From Mesostigma viride (taxonomy: Eukaryota; Streptophyta; Mesostigmatophyceae; Mesostigmatales; Mesostigmataceae), in assembly GCA_009746045.1 (NCBI GenBank), contig RPFO01000138.1, forward strand, positions 383,979 to 447,978: a DNA stretch of 64,000 nt, written 5' to 3'. Of this stretch, positions 11,701 to 21,644 are shown piece after piece; positions within the stretch are counted from its first letter, which is position 1, and every line of letters starts with the position of its first letter. The notes under the pieces were generated by a model. That model saw nothing but the letters and a program-made list of their open reading frames with translations. It searched no databases and had not been told where the DNA came from. Position numbers and translations under genes: made by a program.

Positions 11701-14700
11701 TGCCGCGTCCCTCCCTCCTCGCTGCATGCGGCGTCCCTCCCTCCTCGCTGCATGCCGCGTCCCTCCCTCCTCCTCGCTGTGTGCGGCATCCCTCCCTCCT
11801 CCTCGCTGCATGCGGCGTCCCTCCCTCCTCCTCGCTGCATGCGGCGTCCCTCCCTCCTCCTCACTGCATGCGGCGTCCCTCCCTCCTCCTCGCTGCATGC
11901 GGCGTCCCTCCCTCCTCCTCGCTGCATGCGGCGTCCCTCCCTCCTCCTCGCTGCGTGCTGCGTCCCTCCCTCCTCGCTGCGTGCGGCATCCCTCCCTCCT
12001 CCTCGCTGCATGCGGCGTCCCTCCCTCCTCCTCGCTGCCTGTCGCGTCCCTCCCTCCTCGCTGCATGCCGCGTCCCTCCCTCCCTCCTCGCTGCATGCGG
12101 CGTCCCTCCCTCCTCCTCGCTGCATGCGGCGTCCCTCCCTCCTCCTCGCTGCGTGCGGCGTCTCTCCCTCCTCCTCGCTGCGTGCGGCGTCCCTCCCTCC
12201 TCCTCGCTGCATGCGGCATCCCTCCCTCTTCCTCGCTGCATGCCGCGTCCCTCCCTCCTCCTTGCTGCGTTTGCACAGCTAGACCTGATGTGTCTTTTGG
12301 GAGTGTTGGGCTTGCACCTGCAAGAGCATGGCTGTGGGCAGGAAAAGATGGCGGATAAGGTGGCAATTGGCATCATGGTGGTCATAACGGAGCGTGCGCC
12401 AAAAACACGGTGTGGAGACGACTCCGCAGCAGTGACTCTTCAATATGTCGAGTGATCCCTTGCTTGTGTGCGTGGCCACTTGGTTGTGTGCGTGGCCGTT
12501 TGGTTGTGTGTGCGTGGCCACTTGCTTGTGTGTGTGGCCATTTGGTTGTGTGTGCGGCCACTTGCTTGTGTGCGTGGCCACTAGCTTGTGTGCGTGGCCA
12601 CTTGCTTGTGTGCGTGGCCACTTGCTTGTGTGCGTGGCCACTTGGTTGTGTGCGTGGCCGTTTGGTTGTGTGTGCGTGGCCACTTGCTTGTGTGTGTGGC
12701 CATTTGGTTGTGTGTGCGGCCACTTGCTTGTGTGCGTGGCCACTAGCTTGTGTGCGTGGCCACTTGCTTGTGTGCGTGGCCACTTGCTTGTGTGCGTGGC
12801 CACTTGGTTGTGTGCGTGGCCGTTTGGTTGTGTGTGCGTGGCCACTTGCTTGTGTGTGTGGCCATTTGGTTGTGTGTGCGGCCACTTGCTTGTGTGCGTG
12901 GCCACTAGCTTGTGTGCGTGGCCACTTGCTTGTGTGCGTGGCCACTTGCTTGTGTGCGTGGCCACTTGGTTGTGTGCGTGGCCGTTTGGTTGTGTGTGCG
13001 TGGCCACTTGCTTGTGTGTGTGGCCATTTGGTTGTGTGTGCGGCCACTTGCTTGTGTGCGTGGCCACTAGCTTGTGTGCGTGGCCACTTGCTTGTGTGCG
13101 TGGCCACTTGCTTGTGTGCGTGGCCACTTGGTTGTGTGCGTGGCCGTTTGGTTGTGTGTGCGTGGCCACTTGCTTGTGTGTGTGGCCATTTGGTTGTGTG
13201 TGCGGCCACTTGCTTGTGTGCGTGGCCACTAGCTTGTGTGCGTGGCCACTTGCTTGTGTGCGTGGCCACTTGCTTGTGTGCGTGGCCACTTGGTTGTGTG
13301 CGTGGCCGTTTGGTTGTGTGTGCGTGGCCACTTGCTTGTGTGTGTGGCCATTTGGTTGTGTGTGCGGCCACTTGCTTGTGTGCGTGGCCACTAGCTTGTG
13401 TGCGTGGCCACTTGCTTGTGTGCGTGGCCACTTGCTTGTGTGCGTGGCCACTTGGTTGTGTGTGTGGCCATTTGGTTGTGTGTGCGTGGCCACTTGCTTG
13501 TGTGCGTGGCCACTAGCTTGTGTGCGTGGCCACTTGCTTGTGTGCGTGGCCACTTGCTTGTGTGCGTGGCCACTTGGTTGTGTGCGTGGCCGTTTGGTTG
13601 TGTGTGCGTGGCCACTTGCTTGTGTGTGTGGCCATTTGGTTGTGTGTGCGGCCACTTGCTTGTGTGCGTGGCCACTAGCTTGTGTGCGTGGCCACTTGCT
13701 TGTGTGCGTGGCCATTTGGTTGTGTGCGTGGCCACTTGCTTGCGTGCGTGGCCATTTGGTTGTGTGCGTGGCCACTTGCTTGTGTGCGTGGCCATTTGCT
13801 TGTGTGCGTGGCCACTTGGTTGTGTGCGTGGCCACTTGCTTGTGTGTGCGGCCCCTTGCTTGTGTGTGCGGCCCACTTGATTGTGTGCGGGACCACTGGT
13901 TGTGTGCGTGGCCACAAGCATTTGCCCAGGGCCTGTTTGTTCGCCATCCGTGTTGTTCGCCATCATGCTCGGTAAGTAGTGGACTATTTACGCCTCATTG
14001 CTGATTGTCATTTTTGTACTCCCTGGCCCTTCATCCTGGGGCCACACCTCCATGCCCTTGTGCCCTTGCGTTTGGCACTGTGCTGCCCTTGTGCCCCTGC
14101 CTTATTGCTTGGCTCTGCGCAGGGCCCTGAGCTGCCCACATCGCTGGACGTGGAACTGTTCAAGGAGCAGATGAACGCTGTGCGGCTGCCCAACCAGGAG
14201 TTCCAGTTCGCGGTCCACCGGTGCGCGTTGCGATCCGGATGAGCATGATGATGAGCAACATGATTGCCCCGATGCCACCAGGGTGCCTGCCTGCATGTAT
14301 GCACAAACGTGCCTGCATGCGTGCACACACATGTCTGCGTGCGTGCATGTTCAAGCGTGCACGGTGCTTCCTGCACGTCTGTCTGCGTGCACGTGCGCTG
14401 GGAGGGTGTGTGCGCGTGTGGGTGCACATGCACTGCGACGTGTGCATCTGCCGCCACGATGTGCAACGCCGCCGCCTGATCATACGATTCCCTGATGTCA
14501 TCTTGTGAACGCTTTGTGCCTCTTTGGATGACCCAATCTCGCTGTCCCGCTGCCTTGTGCTTCCCCTGATAGCGCTTTGGTACATGTGCCCCAGATAGTA
14601 CTTGGCAACTGCCTCCCCTATGTGTGCGCCTCATGCCTTGCCCCTGCGGGGGATCCCCCCCATTGCTTGCATGTGCCATTGGCCCCCATTCCTTGCGTGT

Positions 14701-17700
14701 GCCAGTTTGGACGCAGAAGACGACCCTGCGCTTGCCATCGCACTCGCCGCCTCCTTCCGCACTGACATCGTGCCCCACCTGGCGCCCGACGGGACGTTCA
14801 GCGCTGCACGGGTGCACTCGCTCGACTCCAAGGAGCTGCAGGGACAGCTAAGGCACCTGGACCCCACCTCGTGGAGGAAAGGTGGGTCGCATGGCCTGTG
14901 TTGCCAACCAGTGAGCCCGACTGTGTTGCCTCAACTGCCGCCTCAACTGTGTTGCCAACCAGCAGATATTGTCGCCTGGGTTGCTCATAATTCTGTGGAC
15001 TAGGGTGTCAGTTAAGGATTGGCAAACCATGATCAGCATTTTCTGGCCTTAACGGCAGTTTGTTCCCTCTCAGCCCATCCACCTCACCCGCCCCAACCTG
15101 CATGCCCCACCCACCCATGTGTGGATGTAATTTTAACCTACCTACCCACCCACCCACCCACCCACCCACCCACCCACCCACCCACCCACCCACCCACCCA
15201 CCCACCCACCCACCCACCCACCCACCCACCCACCCACCCACCCACCCACCCACCCACCCACCCACCCACCCACCCGCCACCCGACCGACCGACCGACCGA
15301 CCGACCGACCGACCGACTGACCGACCGACCGACCGACCGACCGACGACCGACCGACCGACCGACCGACCGACCGACCGACCGACCGACCGACCGACCGAC
15401 CGACCGACCGACCGACCGACCGACCGACCGACCGACCGACCGACCGACCGACCGACCGACCGACCGACCGACCGACCGACCGACCGACCGACCGACCGAC
15501 CGACCGACCGACCGACCGACCAACAAACCAACCACAGACCTACCCAATCACTAACTGTTCCTTGACCCATGCAAGTATATTTCCCCTCTGTAATTGGAGA
15601 ATAAAGCAGCATTAACAAATGATCCAATCAAGCAGCCCCATGCACCACAGAGGGCCCACTGCTGCACAAATGTGTGCTCGCACTTTGCTGCTACCAACGG
15701 ATGCACCTCATTAGACCTTTTTTATGTATGTAAACCTTTTATCCCCGTGCACCCACTAAGCTCCTCATCACCGAGCACGTGTGCTCCTTAACTCCGCTGC
15801 CTCCCCCTTCCCCCGCCAGACCGCAACCCTCACCATGACCGAACGGCGGTGGAGGTGCCCATCTTTGTCCTGTCGACCGGCCTGGACGCGGTCTTCATCG
15901 ACAAGTACTACCAGGCGCTGCCCTTGTCGGACATGGTGCTCGCGGTGCAGTCGAGCAACAACTCGTACGTGGGCTACTACCAGTGCAACGGGCGTGCACT
16001 GCCGGTGGACCTGCGCCAGCCAACGGCCCCGCTGCTGGCCGCCACGCTGCAGCACTTGGCGGGCCTGCTGCCCTCGCACCTCTTCTTCAGCCTGTCCCAT
16101 AAACAGCTGATGCAGGTGCGCGCGTGCCTGCCATTGAGCATGCTGTCATTAGTGTCAGCATTGATGATGAGGGGGGTTGTGGCTGGAAGGCATGGATGTT
16201 GTCAACTAGTGACTTATGCTGGCATCCAAAACTAGTGACGTATGCTGGCATCCGTTTCCCTTGCCGCCCACGCCGTTGACTTTCTAGGACATTAAGGCTG
16301 CGGCGTGCACCCGTCACGCTGGCAACTTGGAAGGGCTGGGGAACCCTTGTAGGGGATGATGGAACCACCCGCCGTGTGATTGTGCATGAAGGTGAGCTGG
16401 GGTCCTTGCCTATGGGCATGCCTGTAGGGTTAGGGACACCCAGGCTGGGACTTAGTTTTCCATTCCCCTGACCTTTCTGCCTATATGCGCAACCCCGCCT
16501 ATTCACCCGGCAGAACTTCATGTGGTCAGTCGGCCGCAGCCCCCAGTCGTACATGCGAGGGGGTGCGCCGCCCGCGCTTGCCCAGTTCCACATCGACACG
16601 GCACGCCGCGGGTGGGTGGTGTCGGGCCTGGACACATCCATCGCGGAGATCAACCGCGGCATCAGCATCCTGACGGGCGAGAGGACCGGTGAGGTGCCCC
16701 GTGAGGGGCTGTGGCGATATGTGGGTTGAGCCCTACCAAAGATGGCCTGTATGGATGGCATATTTTGACCCTCTGGACCCTGTCAAGCGGTTTCGATGCC
16801 CTGCTCCCCACTGCGCAGCGTGTATGAGATATGATACGACTCAATGGCTGAAGGCGAAGTTAGTTTTGTTTTCTAAGGTTTTGCCGTTCAGGAGCTCGCA
16901 GTGCCAGGGCAGCCAGCATTTTGTTGCCGCAGGTGGGCAGGCGGAGTTCTGGCGATGCTCTTCTTGTCAGCCAATTCCTTCCCAGCCGCATGATCTCTGC
17001 AGAGCCCAAGCATGTGTGCCAGCCTCTGAATGTCTTAGCAAACTGTATCTCTGGTAGTGAGGCTTGTGGGACAGGTCATCAGAAAGCCGCAATAGCTGCA
17101 CATTGGCCAGCATCCATGGCGGCTGGCGCCTCGGCGCATGTGCCTTACTCTGCCTTGTGGATGTATAGCCTCCGTACCAGGTGTTTCATACGCAAGACTG
17201 GGGACCTGAACCTCATTTAATGCTTGTCATAGTATGGCAAGGTTATTGCAAGCGGTGGTGCAATCTTCCTGCATTTCTTCTGGGCTTGTTCAATACGCAC
17301 CTCTGTTGCTGCTCAATCTTTCGTAGTGCGGTGATTTGCGTGGAGCTGTTTTCGGGTTGAGTTGGATATTGCAGGTAGGCTCGAATAGGAGCTAGGACCT
17401 TTGTCAGCTACCCGGCTTGCTTTGCGTCTCTAAGGACATGGCAGTCCTCATGGATGCATGCGTTGGTTCATTTTCAGGCCCGTGCATTGCAAACTGGCAT
17501 ACAGTATGCCTTCCAAGCGATCATGTGGCTCACTGAATGCGGTCAATTGACTGTGGTAAATAGACTGGGATAATTTGTTCGTTACTACAACAACTTATTT
17601 TCCCAACCGCAGAGATCTCCACGTTTGAGATCTTCAACTCGTGGCGGGTGCCCGAACTAATAGACGAGTACACCAAGACAATCAGCTTGTGGGAAAAGGT

Positions 17701-20030
17701 GGGTGGGGCCACGTGCCCCCTCATATGGCACTGCATCGCGCATGCCGTGTTTGTGTTGGATGCCGGTTCTCCTTGGGGCGCATTGCCACCATACGTCGCG
17801 TGGTAGCTCCTTATATTGACCACCTTCTGCTACGGTTGCAAATCATTGTTTTCTCACATTTATAGAGTCGCTTGCTTGAACTGATAGATTCGCTTGCTTG
17901 AACTGTTTGAATGGCCTCCTTTTTCTGTTGGTCTGTTTGAATGGCCTCCTTTTTCTGTTGGTCTGCTTGAATGGCCTCCTTTTTCTGTTGGTCTGTTTGA
18001 ATGGCCTCCTTTTTCTGTTGGTCTGTATGAATGGCCTCCTTTTTCTGTTGGTCTGTTTGAATGGCCTCCTTTTTCTGTTGGTCTGTATGAATGGCCTCCT
18101 TTTTCTGTTGGTCTGTTTGAATGGCCTCCTTTTTCTGTTGGTCTGTTTGAATGGCCTCCTTTTTCTGCCAAAGGACCTTGGGCCTACTTGGACGTGAGCA
18201 CGTGTCTGTATATGTATCGTGTGGTGAGCATATATTTGGCTGCTGAGGTCTGCTTGAATAGCTCATCTATTCATGTAAGAGAGAGATTCTGCTGTGTGTC
18301 TTGAGCTTGCCAACGCGTGGTCAGTCTTGCTGTTGTATACTGAAGCCTCCTCGGTGCCCTCTTCTATGTTATCTTATATAGCCAGCGATTGGCATCTTTG
18401 TAACCAAAGCATACTAGCACCACAGTTTCTGGTACCAGCAGTACCTAACCAACCAACCAACCAACCAACCAACCAACCAACCAACCAACCAACCAACCAA
18501 CCAACCAACCAACCAACCAACCAGCCAGCCAGCCAGCCAGACAAACAAACAAACAAACAAACAAACAAACAAACAAACAAACAAACAAACAAACAAACAA
18601 ACAAACAAACAAACAAACAAACAAACAAACAAACAAACAAACAAACAAACAAACAAACAAACAAACAAACAAACAAACAAACAAACAAACAAACAAACAA
18701 ACAAACAAACAAACAAACAAACAAACAAACAAACAAACAAACAAACAAACAAACAAACAAACAAACAAACATACAACCAACCAACCAACCAACCAACCAA
18801 CCAACAACCTGCCCGCCCGCCCGCCCGCCCGCCCGCCCGCCCGCCCGCCCGCCCGCCCGCCCGCCGCCGCCCGCCCGCCGCCCGCCCGCCCGCCCGCCCG
18901 CCCGCCCGCCCGCCCGCCCGCCCGCCCGCCCGCCCCCCCGCCCCCCCGCCCGCCCGCCCGCCCGCCCCCCTGCCTCCCCCCCCCCACCCTCGTGTGGGAA
19001 AGCAGCGTCTCCCTTGCCCAGTCTTCTGCCGCACCAGGCTTCTGCCCCTGTCATCCACGGCAACCGTGATTTGCCACACCTGTATCAGGGGCGTGTCCAA
19101 GGAAGATGTCCATCCAAATAGCTCTCTAGGTTGCTTCCGGGATAGGCACGCGCCACCTGCACTTACCTTAACACCTGCCTCGGGCACCTGCCTACTGTGT
19201 GAACGCCCCTGCCAGATCGTGCAATTCATGGAGCGGCTTGACTTTGCGCGCGCGACATCGGAGCTTGCTGCGCTGGACGCCGCCTCCAAGAGGTGCGACG
19301 ATACCATGCCATGTGGCAAAGAAGTTGCCTTGAGGCAACCTGAGGAGAATGCCATAAGCGCGCAGTTGGCGTGGGGCTTATTCTGGCATCCATTGTGGCA
19401 TGGGGATTGTGATGGTGTCAATGCTGCTGTTGCCCCCAGTGGCGCCCATGCCCCTGCTTATTGCGGATAGTTTGAGTTTTGCGTCGCACCATGCTGTTGT
19501 GATGATGGGACAGGCTATGGCAGGAAAAGTTTGCAACGGGCTCCATTGCGCTACTTGGATGAATTGGATGTCTGGGGAGCTGATGGGAAGTAGATTAGCA
19601 TGAGCAAGTACAGATACCTGTCTGCCCCACCCGGATTTGGGAAATGGACTGGTCCCCCGCTCCCATGCACATGGCAGCTTCATGCCGCCCGAGCTTGGCC
19701 AGCCCACGCCTGTCCTGTCACACTCATGGCATGCTTCACCACCCAGTACTCTTTTGCTGCACCCTGCGACCCTTACAACCACCCTGTTCTCATCCATGTA
19801 CTGAAATTTCCCACCCCATGCTCACCCCTCACCCCTTGTAAACCTGGAGCAGGTTCCACAAGCTGACGAAGGAGCTGGCGGCGGAGCTGCACCCGGTGCG
19901 CTGCACGCGGCCGCGACCGCTCTCGCGCCTGTATGTGCTGCTGCCGGGCATGGGGCTGGCCATCTTCTTTGTGCTCGCCGCGCTGTGGGGCACGCTGCGC
20001 CCTCGCAAGGTGAAGCCAAAGATTAACTAA
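2757..20030 (+). CDS. DUF7906 / At5g58100-like ER membrane protein, 3' 17 exons (5' end outside window)
   Basis: Spliced gene for a plant-type DUF7906 protein (Arabidopsis At5g58100/At3g28720 family); its molecular role is not settled and I add none. Exons: 2757-3063, 3689-3752, 4489-4574, 5545-5640, 6244-6356, 6907-7049, 7862-7938, 9048-9147, 9787-9917, 10709-10870, 14123-14220, 14706-14881, 15820-16115, 16514-16688, 17613-17698, 19216-19292, 19853-20030. All junctions are GT-AG with matching phases, giving 787 codons and TAA. The family is recognised by [14 protein letters not shown] then YGYRWGYS in the first exon, [15 protein letters not shown] in the exon at 6907, and NVSIARDLF at 10709. 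The last exon encodes a hydrophobic helix ([20 protein letters not shown]) and a short basic tail ending K-P-K-I-N, a KxKxx COPI/ER-retrieval signal. I infer a lumenal protein anchored at its C terminus. The N-terminal ~100-200 residues and any signal peptide lie upstream. Some weak exons could be missed, for example between 9917 and 10709. Confidence 0.85.
4045..4316. repeat. 51-bp intronic minisatellite, about 5 copies
   Basis: A 51-bp unit containing CGTTGATCTCATCGTTGATG and GCGGCACCAGCAACACACCG repeats about five times in the intron 3753-4488, with a C/T variant in CTGCCCTC/CTGTCCTC. The period is a multiple of three, which is why long open frames appear on both strands. They are not genes. 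Confidence 0.95.
5629..5850 (+). repeat. degenerate reiteration of a splice-donor motif
   Basis: The donor at 5641 (GAAAAG|GTGGGTTGTTTT) is followed by about six loose copies of an AAGGTGGGTG-TTTT motif at irregular 25-50 bp spacing: GCAAGGTGGGCGTTTT, ACAAGGTGGGTGGCTTT, GAGGGTGGGTGCCTTTTTT, GAAAGTGGGTGTTTTTGG, GGAGGGTGGGTGCC, and GCGAGGTGGTGGGTGCC. It looks like an old or early form of the cleaner donor-containing arrays elsewhere in the window. Confidence 0.6.
7043..7365 (+). repeat. 43-bp tandem array containing the exon end and splice donor, 8 copies
   Basis: The unit begins GAGGAAGGTGGGTGTGG, continues with TTTAGGGTCAAGG, and ends GGTGAGGCCC. It starts at 7043, 7086, 7129, 7172, 7215, 7258, 7301 and 7344. 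The first seven bases of copy 1 (GAGGAAG, 7043-7049) are the end of the upstream exon, and the next bases are its 5' splice site (GTGGGT at 7050). Every later copy therefore repeats the exon-intron junction. A 43-bp shift is out of frame, so use of a downstream donor would normally change the reading frame. Confidence 0.95.
8170..8390. repeat. GTGGGTCGCGC-rich intronic array, ~38-bp period
   Basis: Alternating blocks GTGGGTCGCGCCGT(C/G)(A/G)TGGGG and GTGGGTCGCGCGTAGCG give about six ~38-bp units in the intron 7939-9047. The motif is loosely similar to this intron's own donor region (GTGCGTCCGCGCC), but the array starts about 230 bp downstream of it. Confidence 0.85.
9141..9210 (+). repeat. 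incipient splice-donor duplication
   Basis: The exon end and donor TGCGAGG|GTGGGTGGGG (donor at 9148) is followed about 30 bp later by a near copy (TCTGCGAGGGTGGATGGGG) and then by a partial copy (ATAGGGTGGATGGG). Confidence 0.6.
9560..9727. repeat. (GGGA)n microsatellite, ~165 bp
   Basis: About 40 uninterrupted GGGA units in the intron 9148-9786, sense strand purine-rich. Such a tract can form G-quadruplexes on the coding strand. Flanking sequence is AAGCAAG-rich. Confidence 0.98.
10444..10708 (+). repeat. 29-bp array ending at the 3' splice site
   Basis: About nine copies of a 29-bp unit (CTCACACTGCCCCCATTCCC then CTCATCCCC) fill the end of the intron 9918-10708. The last copy runs directly into the acceptor CATCCCCCCAG at 10708, so the repeated unit is the polypyrimidine tract of the 3' splice site itself. 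Confidence 0.93.
10860..10935 (+). repeat. incipient donor triplication
   Basis: The exon end and donor CACCACCAG|GTGGGTGTGCATCAT (donor at 10871) is repeated as GCACCAGGTGGGTGGGTGCA at about 10899 and as CACAACCAGGTTGGGG at about 10920. The copies are about 30 bp apart and share a CATCATxCGGCA spacer. Confidence 0.7.
11131..12272. repeat. 29/26-bp pyrimidine-rich array, about 40 copies
   Basis: The unit is GGCGTCCCTCCCTCCTCCTC plus GCTGCATGC (29 bp), with 26-bp variants lacking one CCT. It lies in the 3.25-kb intron 10871-14122. There are no stop codons in several frames, so 400-600-codon open frames appear on both strands. These are artefacts of the repeat. Confidence 0.97.
12470..13915. 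repeat. higher-order satellite: ~20-bp monomers in a 162-bp period
   Basis: The monomer TGTGTGCGTGGCCACTTGCT and its variants (TTGGT, CTAGCT, GGCCGTT, GGCCATT, TGTGCGGCC) are arranged in a higher-order block. The CCGTTTGGTTG variant recurs every 162 bp (about 12497, 12659, 12821 and onward). The order decays after about 13450. It shares an intron with the 29/26-bp array. Long ORFs on both strands reflect a period divisible by three. Confidence 0.95.
15143..15275. repeat. (CCCA)n microsatellite, ~133 bp
   Basis: About 33 uninterrupted CCCA units on the sense strand of the intron 14882-15819, directly followed by a CCGA tract. Confidence 0.98.
15281..15521. repeat. (CCGA)n microsatellite, ~240 bp
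   Basis: About 60 CCGA units with one CTGA variant near 15316 and one CGA slip near 15345, beginning where the CCCA tract ends (CCCGCCACCCGACC). The self-complementary CG content may allow hairpins. Confidence 0.98.
17893..18170. repeat. 30-bp intronic array, 9 copies
   Basis: The unit TGAATGGCCTCCTTTTTCTG plus TTGGTCTGTT repeats nine times in the intron 17699-19215, with a few single-base variants (GTTTG/GCTTG/GTATG). There is no spacer between copies. The flanking TCGCTTGCTTGAACTG is also duplicated just before it. Confidence 0.96.
18449..18975. repeat. compound tetranucleotide tract CCAA-CCAG-AAAC-CCAA-CCCG, ~525 bp
   Basis: Five blocks run together in the intron 17699-19215: CCAA (18449-18522), CCAG (to about 18540), AAAC (about 18541-18770, some 58 units), CCAA again (18776-18806), then CCCG (18811 to about 18975, with several slips). 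The CCAA/CCAG boundary differs by one base per unit, suggesting point change followed by slippage. Coding exons on both sides (17698, 19216) are intact. Confidence 0.97.
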
Positions 20031-20112
20031 GGCGCCCGCGGGGGGAGCGCAGCGTATGTCTTGCGGCCTAGCACCTGCGAGCCATGCCGAGCACGGAAGG
20101 GGTCGGGCTAGT

Positions 20113-20117
20113 TGTAA
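20113..20117 (+). terminator. TGTAA poly(A) signal of the DUF7906 gene
   Basis: TGTAA lies 83 bp after the stop at 20030. TGTAA is the usual polyadenylation signal in green algae, so this is the likely 3' end signal and also a clue to lineage. Confidence 0.6.
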
Positions 20118-21157
20118 TGCTGAATGAGTGTTCCGAGGGCTGGAGGGTCTGCGCAGGTTGTCTGCAAGCGACACAGGGATACAGCCAGCATTCTGCGCAG
20201 TGTTGACCAAATGGTGTGGGGGGACAGGGACAGGGAACATGAGCAGGCCACCATGCTGTTGCGAGACACCGTGCCAAGCTTCTGCAGGGGAGTTGGTTTC
20301 CTGTTCCCACCCAGCAATCAACATGGTGCATGGCTCTCTGGCGTTACCAGTTGCCTAGCAGCTGGCCTGTGGCAGGCCTGCCATGATTGCCTCTCCATCT
20401 TGTCCATCGCTCCATGCATGCCGTCGTGCGAGCGTGGCATTCTCCATTATGGGGTGCGGGTCCTGTTTATGACCGGTACCGCGATTGATGCTGTAATGAC
20501 ACATCTAAGCAACTCACACATCAAGTATCGGCATCGGCATGCCAGCTTCTGGCTGGGCGCATTGCATGGGGATTCTGGGGACTGTGTCCTCTGCATGCAC
20601 TGGATGAGTCTACCACAGCATGCTTGGTGCCATGCTGTGGATGCATCCGTACAGGGATGACGCTAGTGACTACCAGTCTGAATGAGCCACAAAGCTCTCA
20701 ATGCTCTTCACATGGTGATTACTACTTGCCATGCCTTTTTGCCATGTCTTGTGTGCCCGTGTAGATTGGCCTGCTGGGATGGTTTTTGATCCAGTTATAC
20801 CCACCAACAATGGGTGGTATCTGAGAGTGAAAAAATGATGGCATACCCAGTAGCATGTTGACCTTCAGGCAAGTTAGATCATGTGGTTAGAAATAAGGTA
20901 GATGTTTTCGTTAGAGCCTGTTATAGTTGCTACAAAAGATTTCAAGCATGCAAACAACATAATCACAATATGCATTTTTTTCCCTTTTCGCGTCATCGAC
21001 CATTCGAGCTTCTGCATGGGCATCACTTCGATCCCGGATGCATGTTTGATCTCACAACCTGCTAGTCTAAAGCGCAGATGCCGGCCAGTAGTCGGTCGGG
21101 TCATTACTCTGCATTGATCCACATCAACACGGCCTGCCCTGCAAAATCAGGCATCAA
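20118..21157. other. intergenic, no gene seen
   Basis: Downstream flank of the DUF7906 gene. Only short open frames without recognisable motifs are present, and I see no RNA gene or repeat. Confidence 0.5.
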
Positions 21158-21310
21158 GTAAGTAAGTAAGTAAGTAAGTACTTGTGTGTCATGCGCAAAG
21201 GCATGCCACGGAGTACGTACTATTAATTAATTAATTAATTAATTAATTAAACTCGTGCTCCCGTTGGGGAGTCACGGAGCACCGAAGTGCTTTTAATCCC
21301 TGTGTGTGCA
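21158..21310 (-). repeat. 3' tail of ORF1-like element copy A
   Basis: Contains (AAGT)6, a run of TTAA units (about 21222-21250), a hairpin (GTGCTCCCGTTGGGGAGTCAC on the plus strand) and CTTTTAATCCC. The order TTAA run / CTCC-GTTG-GGAG hairpin / CTTTTAAT is shared with the tails of copies B and C and lies 3' of the ORF in all three. Confidence 0.7.
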
Positions 21311-21644
21311 CTACAGGAGAAAGGGCAGAGACCCCCAGTCTCCTTCATGCCAAAGGCATGCCACAGCTGCAATCGGGCGCGGCTAGCTAAAAGGACAGGC
21401 TAACGATCCGGCAAACTGTGGGTGCAATAAGACCCATGTGAGCATATCATAGCAAGGAGCGTGGGCAAGTAATCTGAACATAGCCAGGGCGTAGCATGGC
21501 TGTACTAGGACTAGGCTATGGCTGGTTGTGTACCGTGCGTTGGCGGCACGTGACTAGGTGTGTTGGCACAGCTAGGCAACATTCTAGGCATGGCTGCCTT
21601 AGCGGCAGTGACGCCAATGGTTACAAGCTAGGGCTATTGCTATT

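Noticed and set aside
10393-13966. Very long open frames (350-630 codons) on both strands
   Set aside because: They run through 29-bp, 29/26-bp and 162-bp tandem repeats in introns. Composition and opposite-strand openness are explained by the repeat period and lack of stop triplets.
17893-18170. CRISPR-like 30-bp direct repeats
   Set aside because: No spacers between units, in an intron of a eukaryotic gene; a simple minisatellite.
15008-19121. Open frames encoding poly-VGRS, poly-HPPT, poly-QTNK and poly-VCLF peptides
   Set aside because: Translations of CCCA, CCGA, CCAA, AAAC and CCCG microsatellites; not genes.
20124-20660. 178-codon ORF downstream of the DUF7906 gene
   Set aside because: No recognisable domain. 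It overlaps the 3' flank and lacks splice or promoter support.
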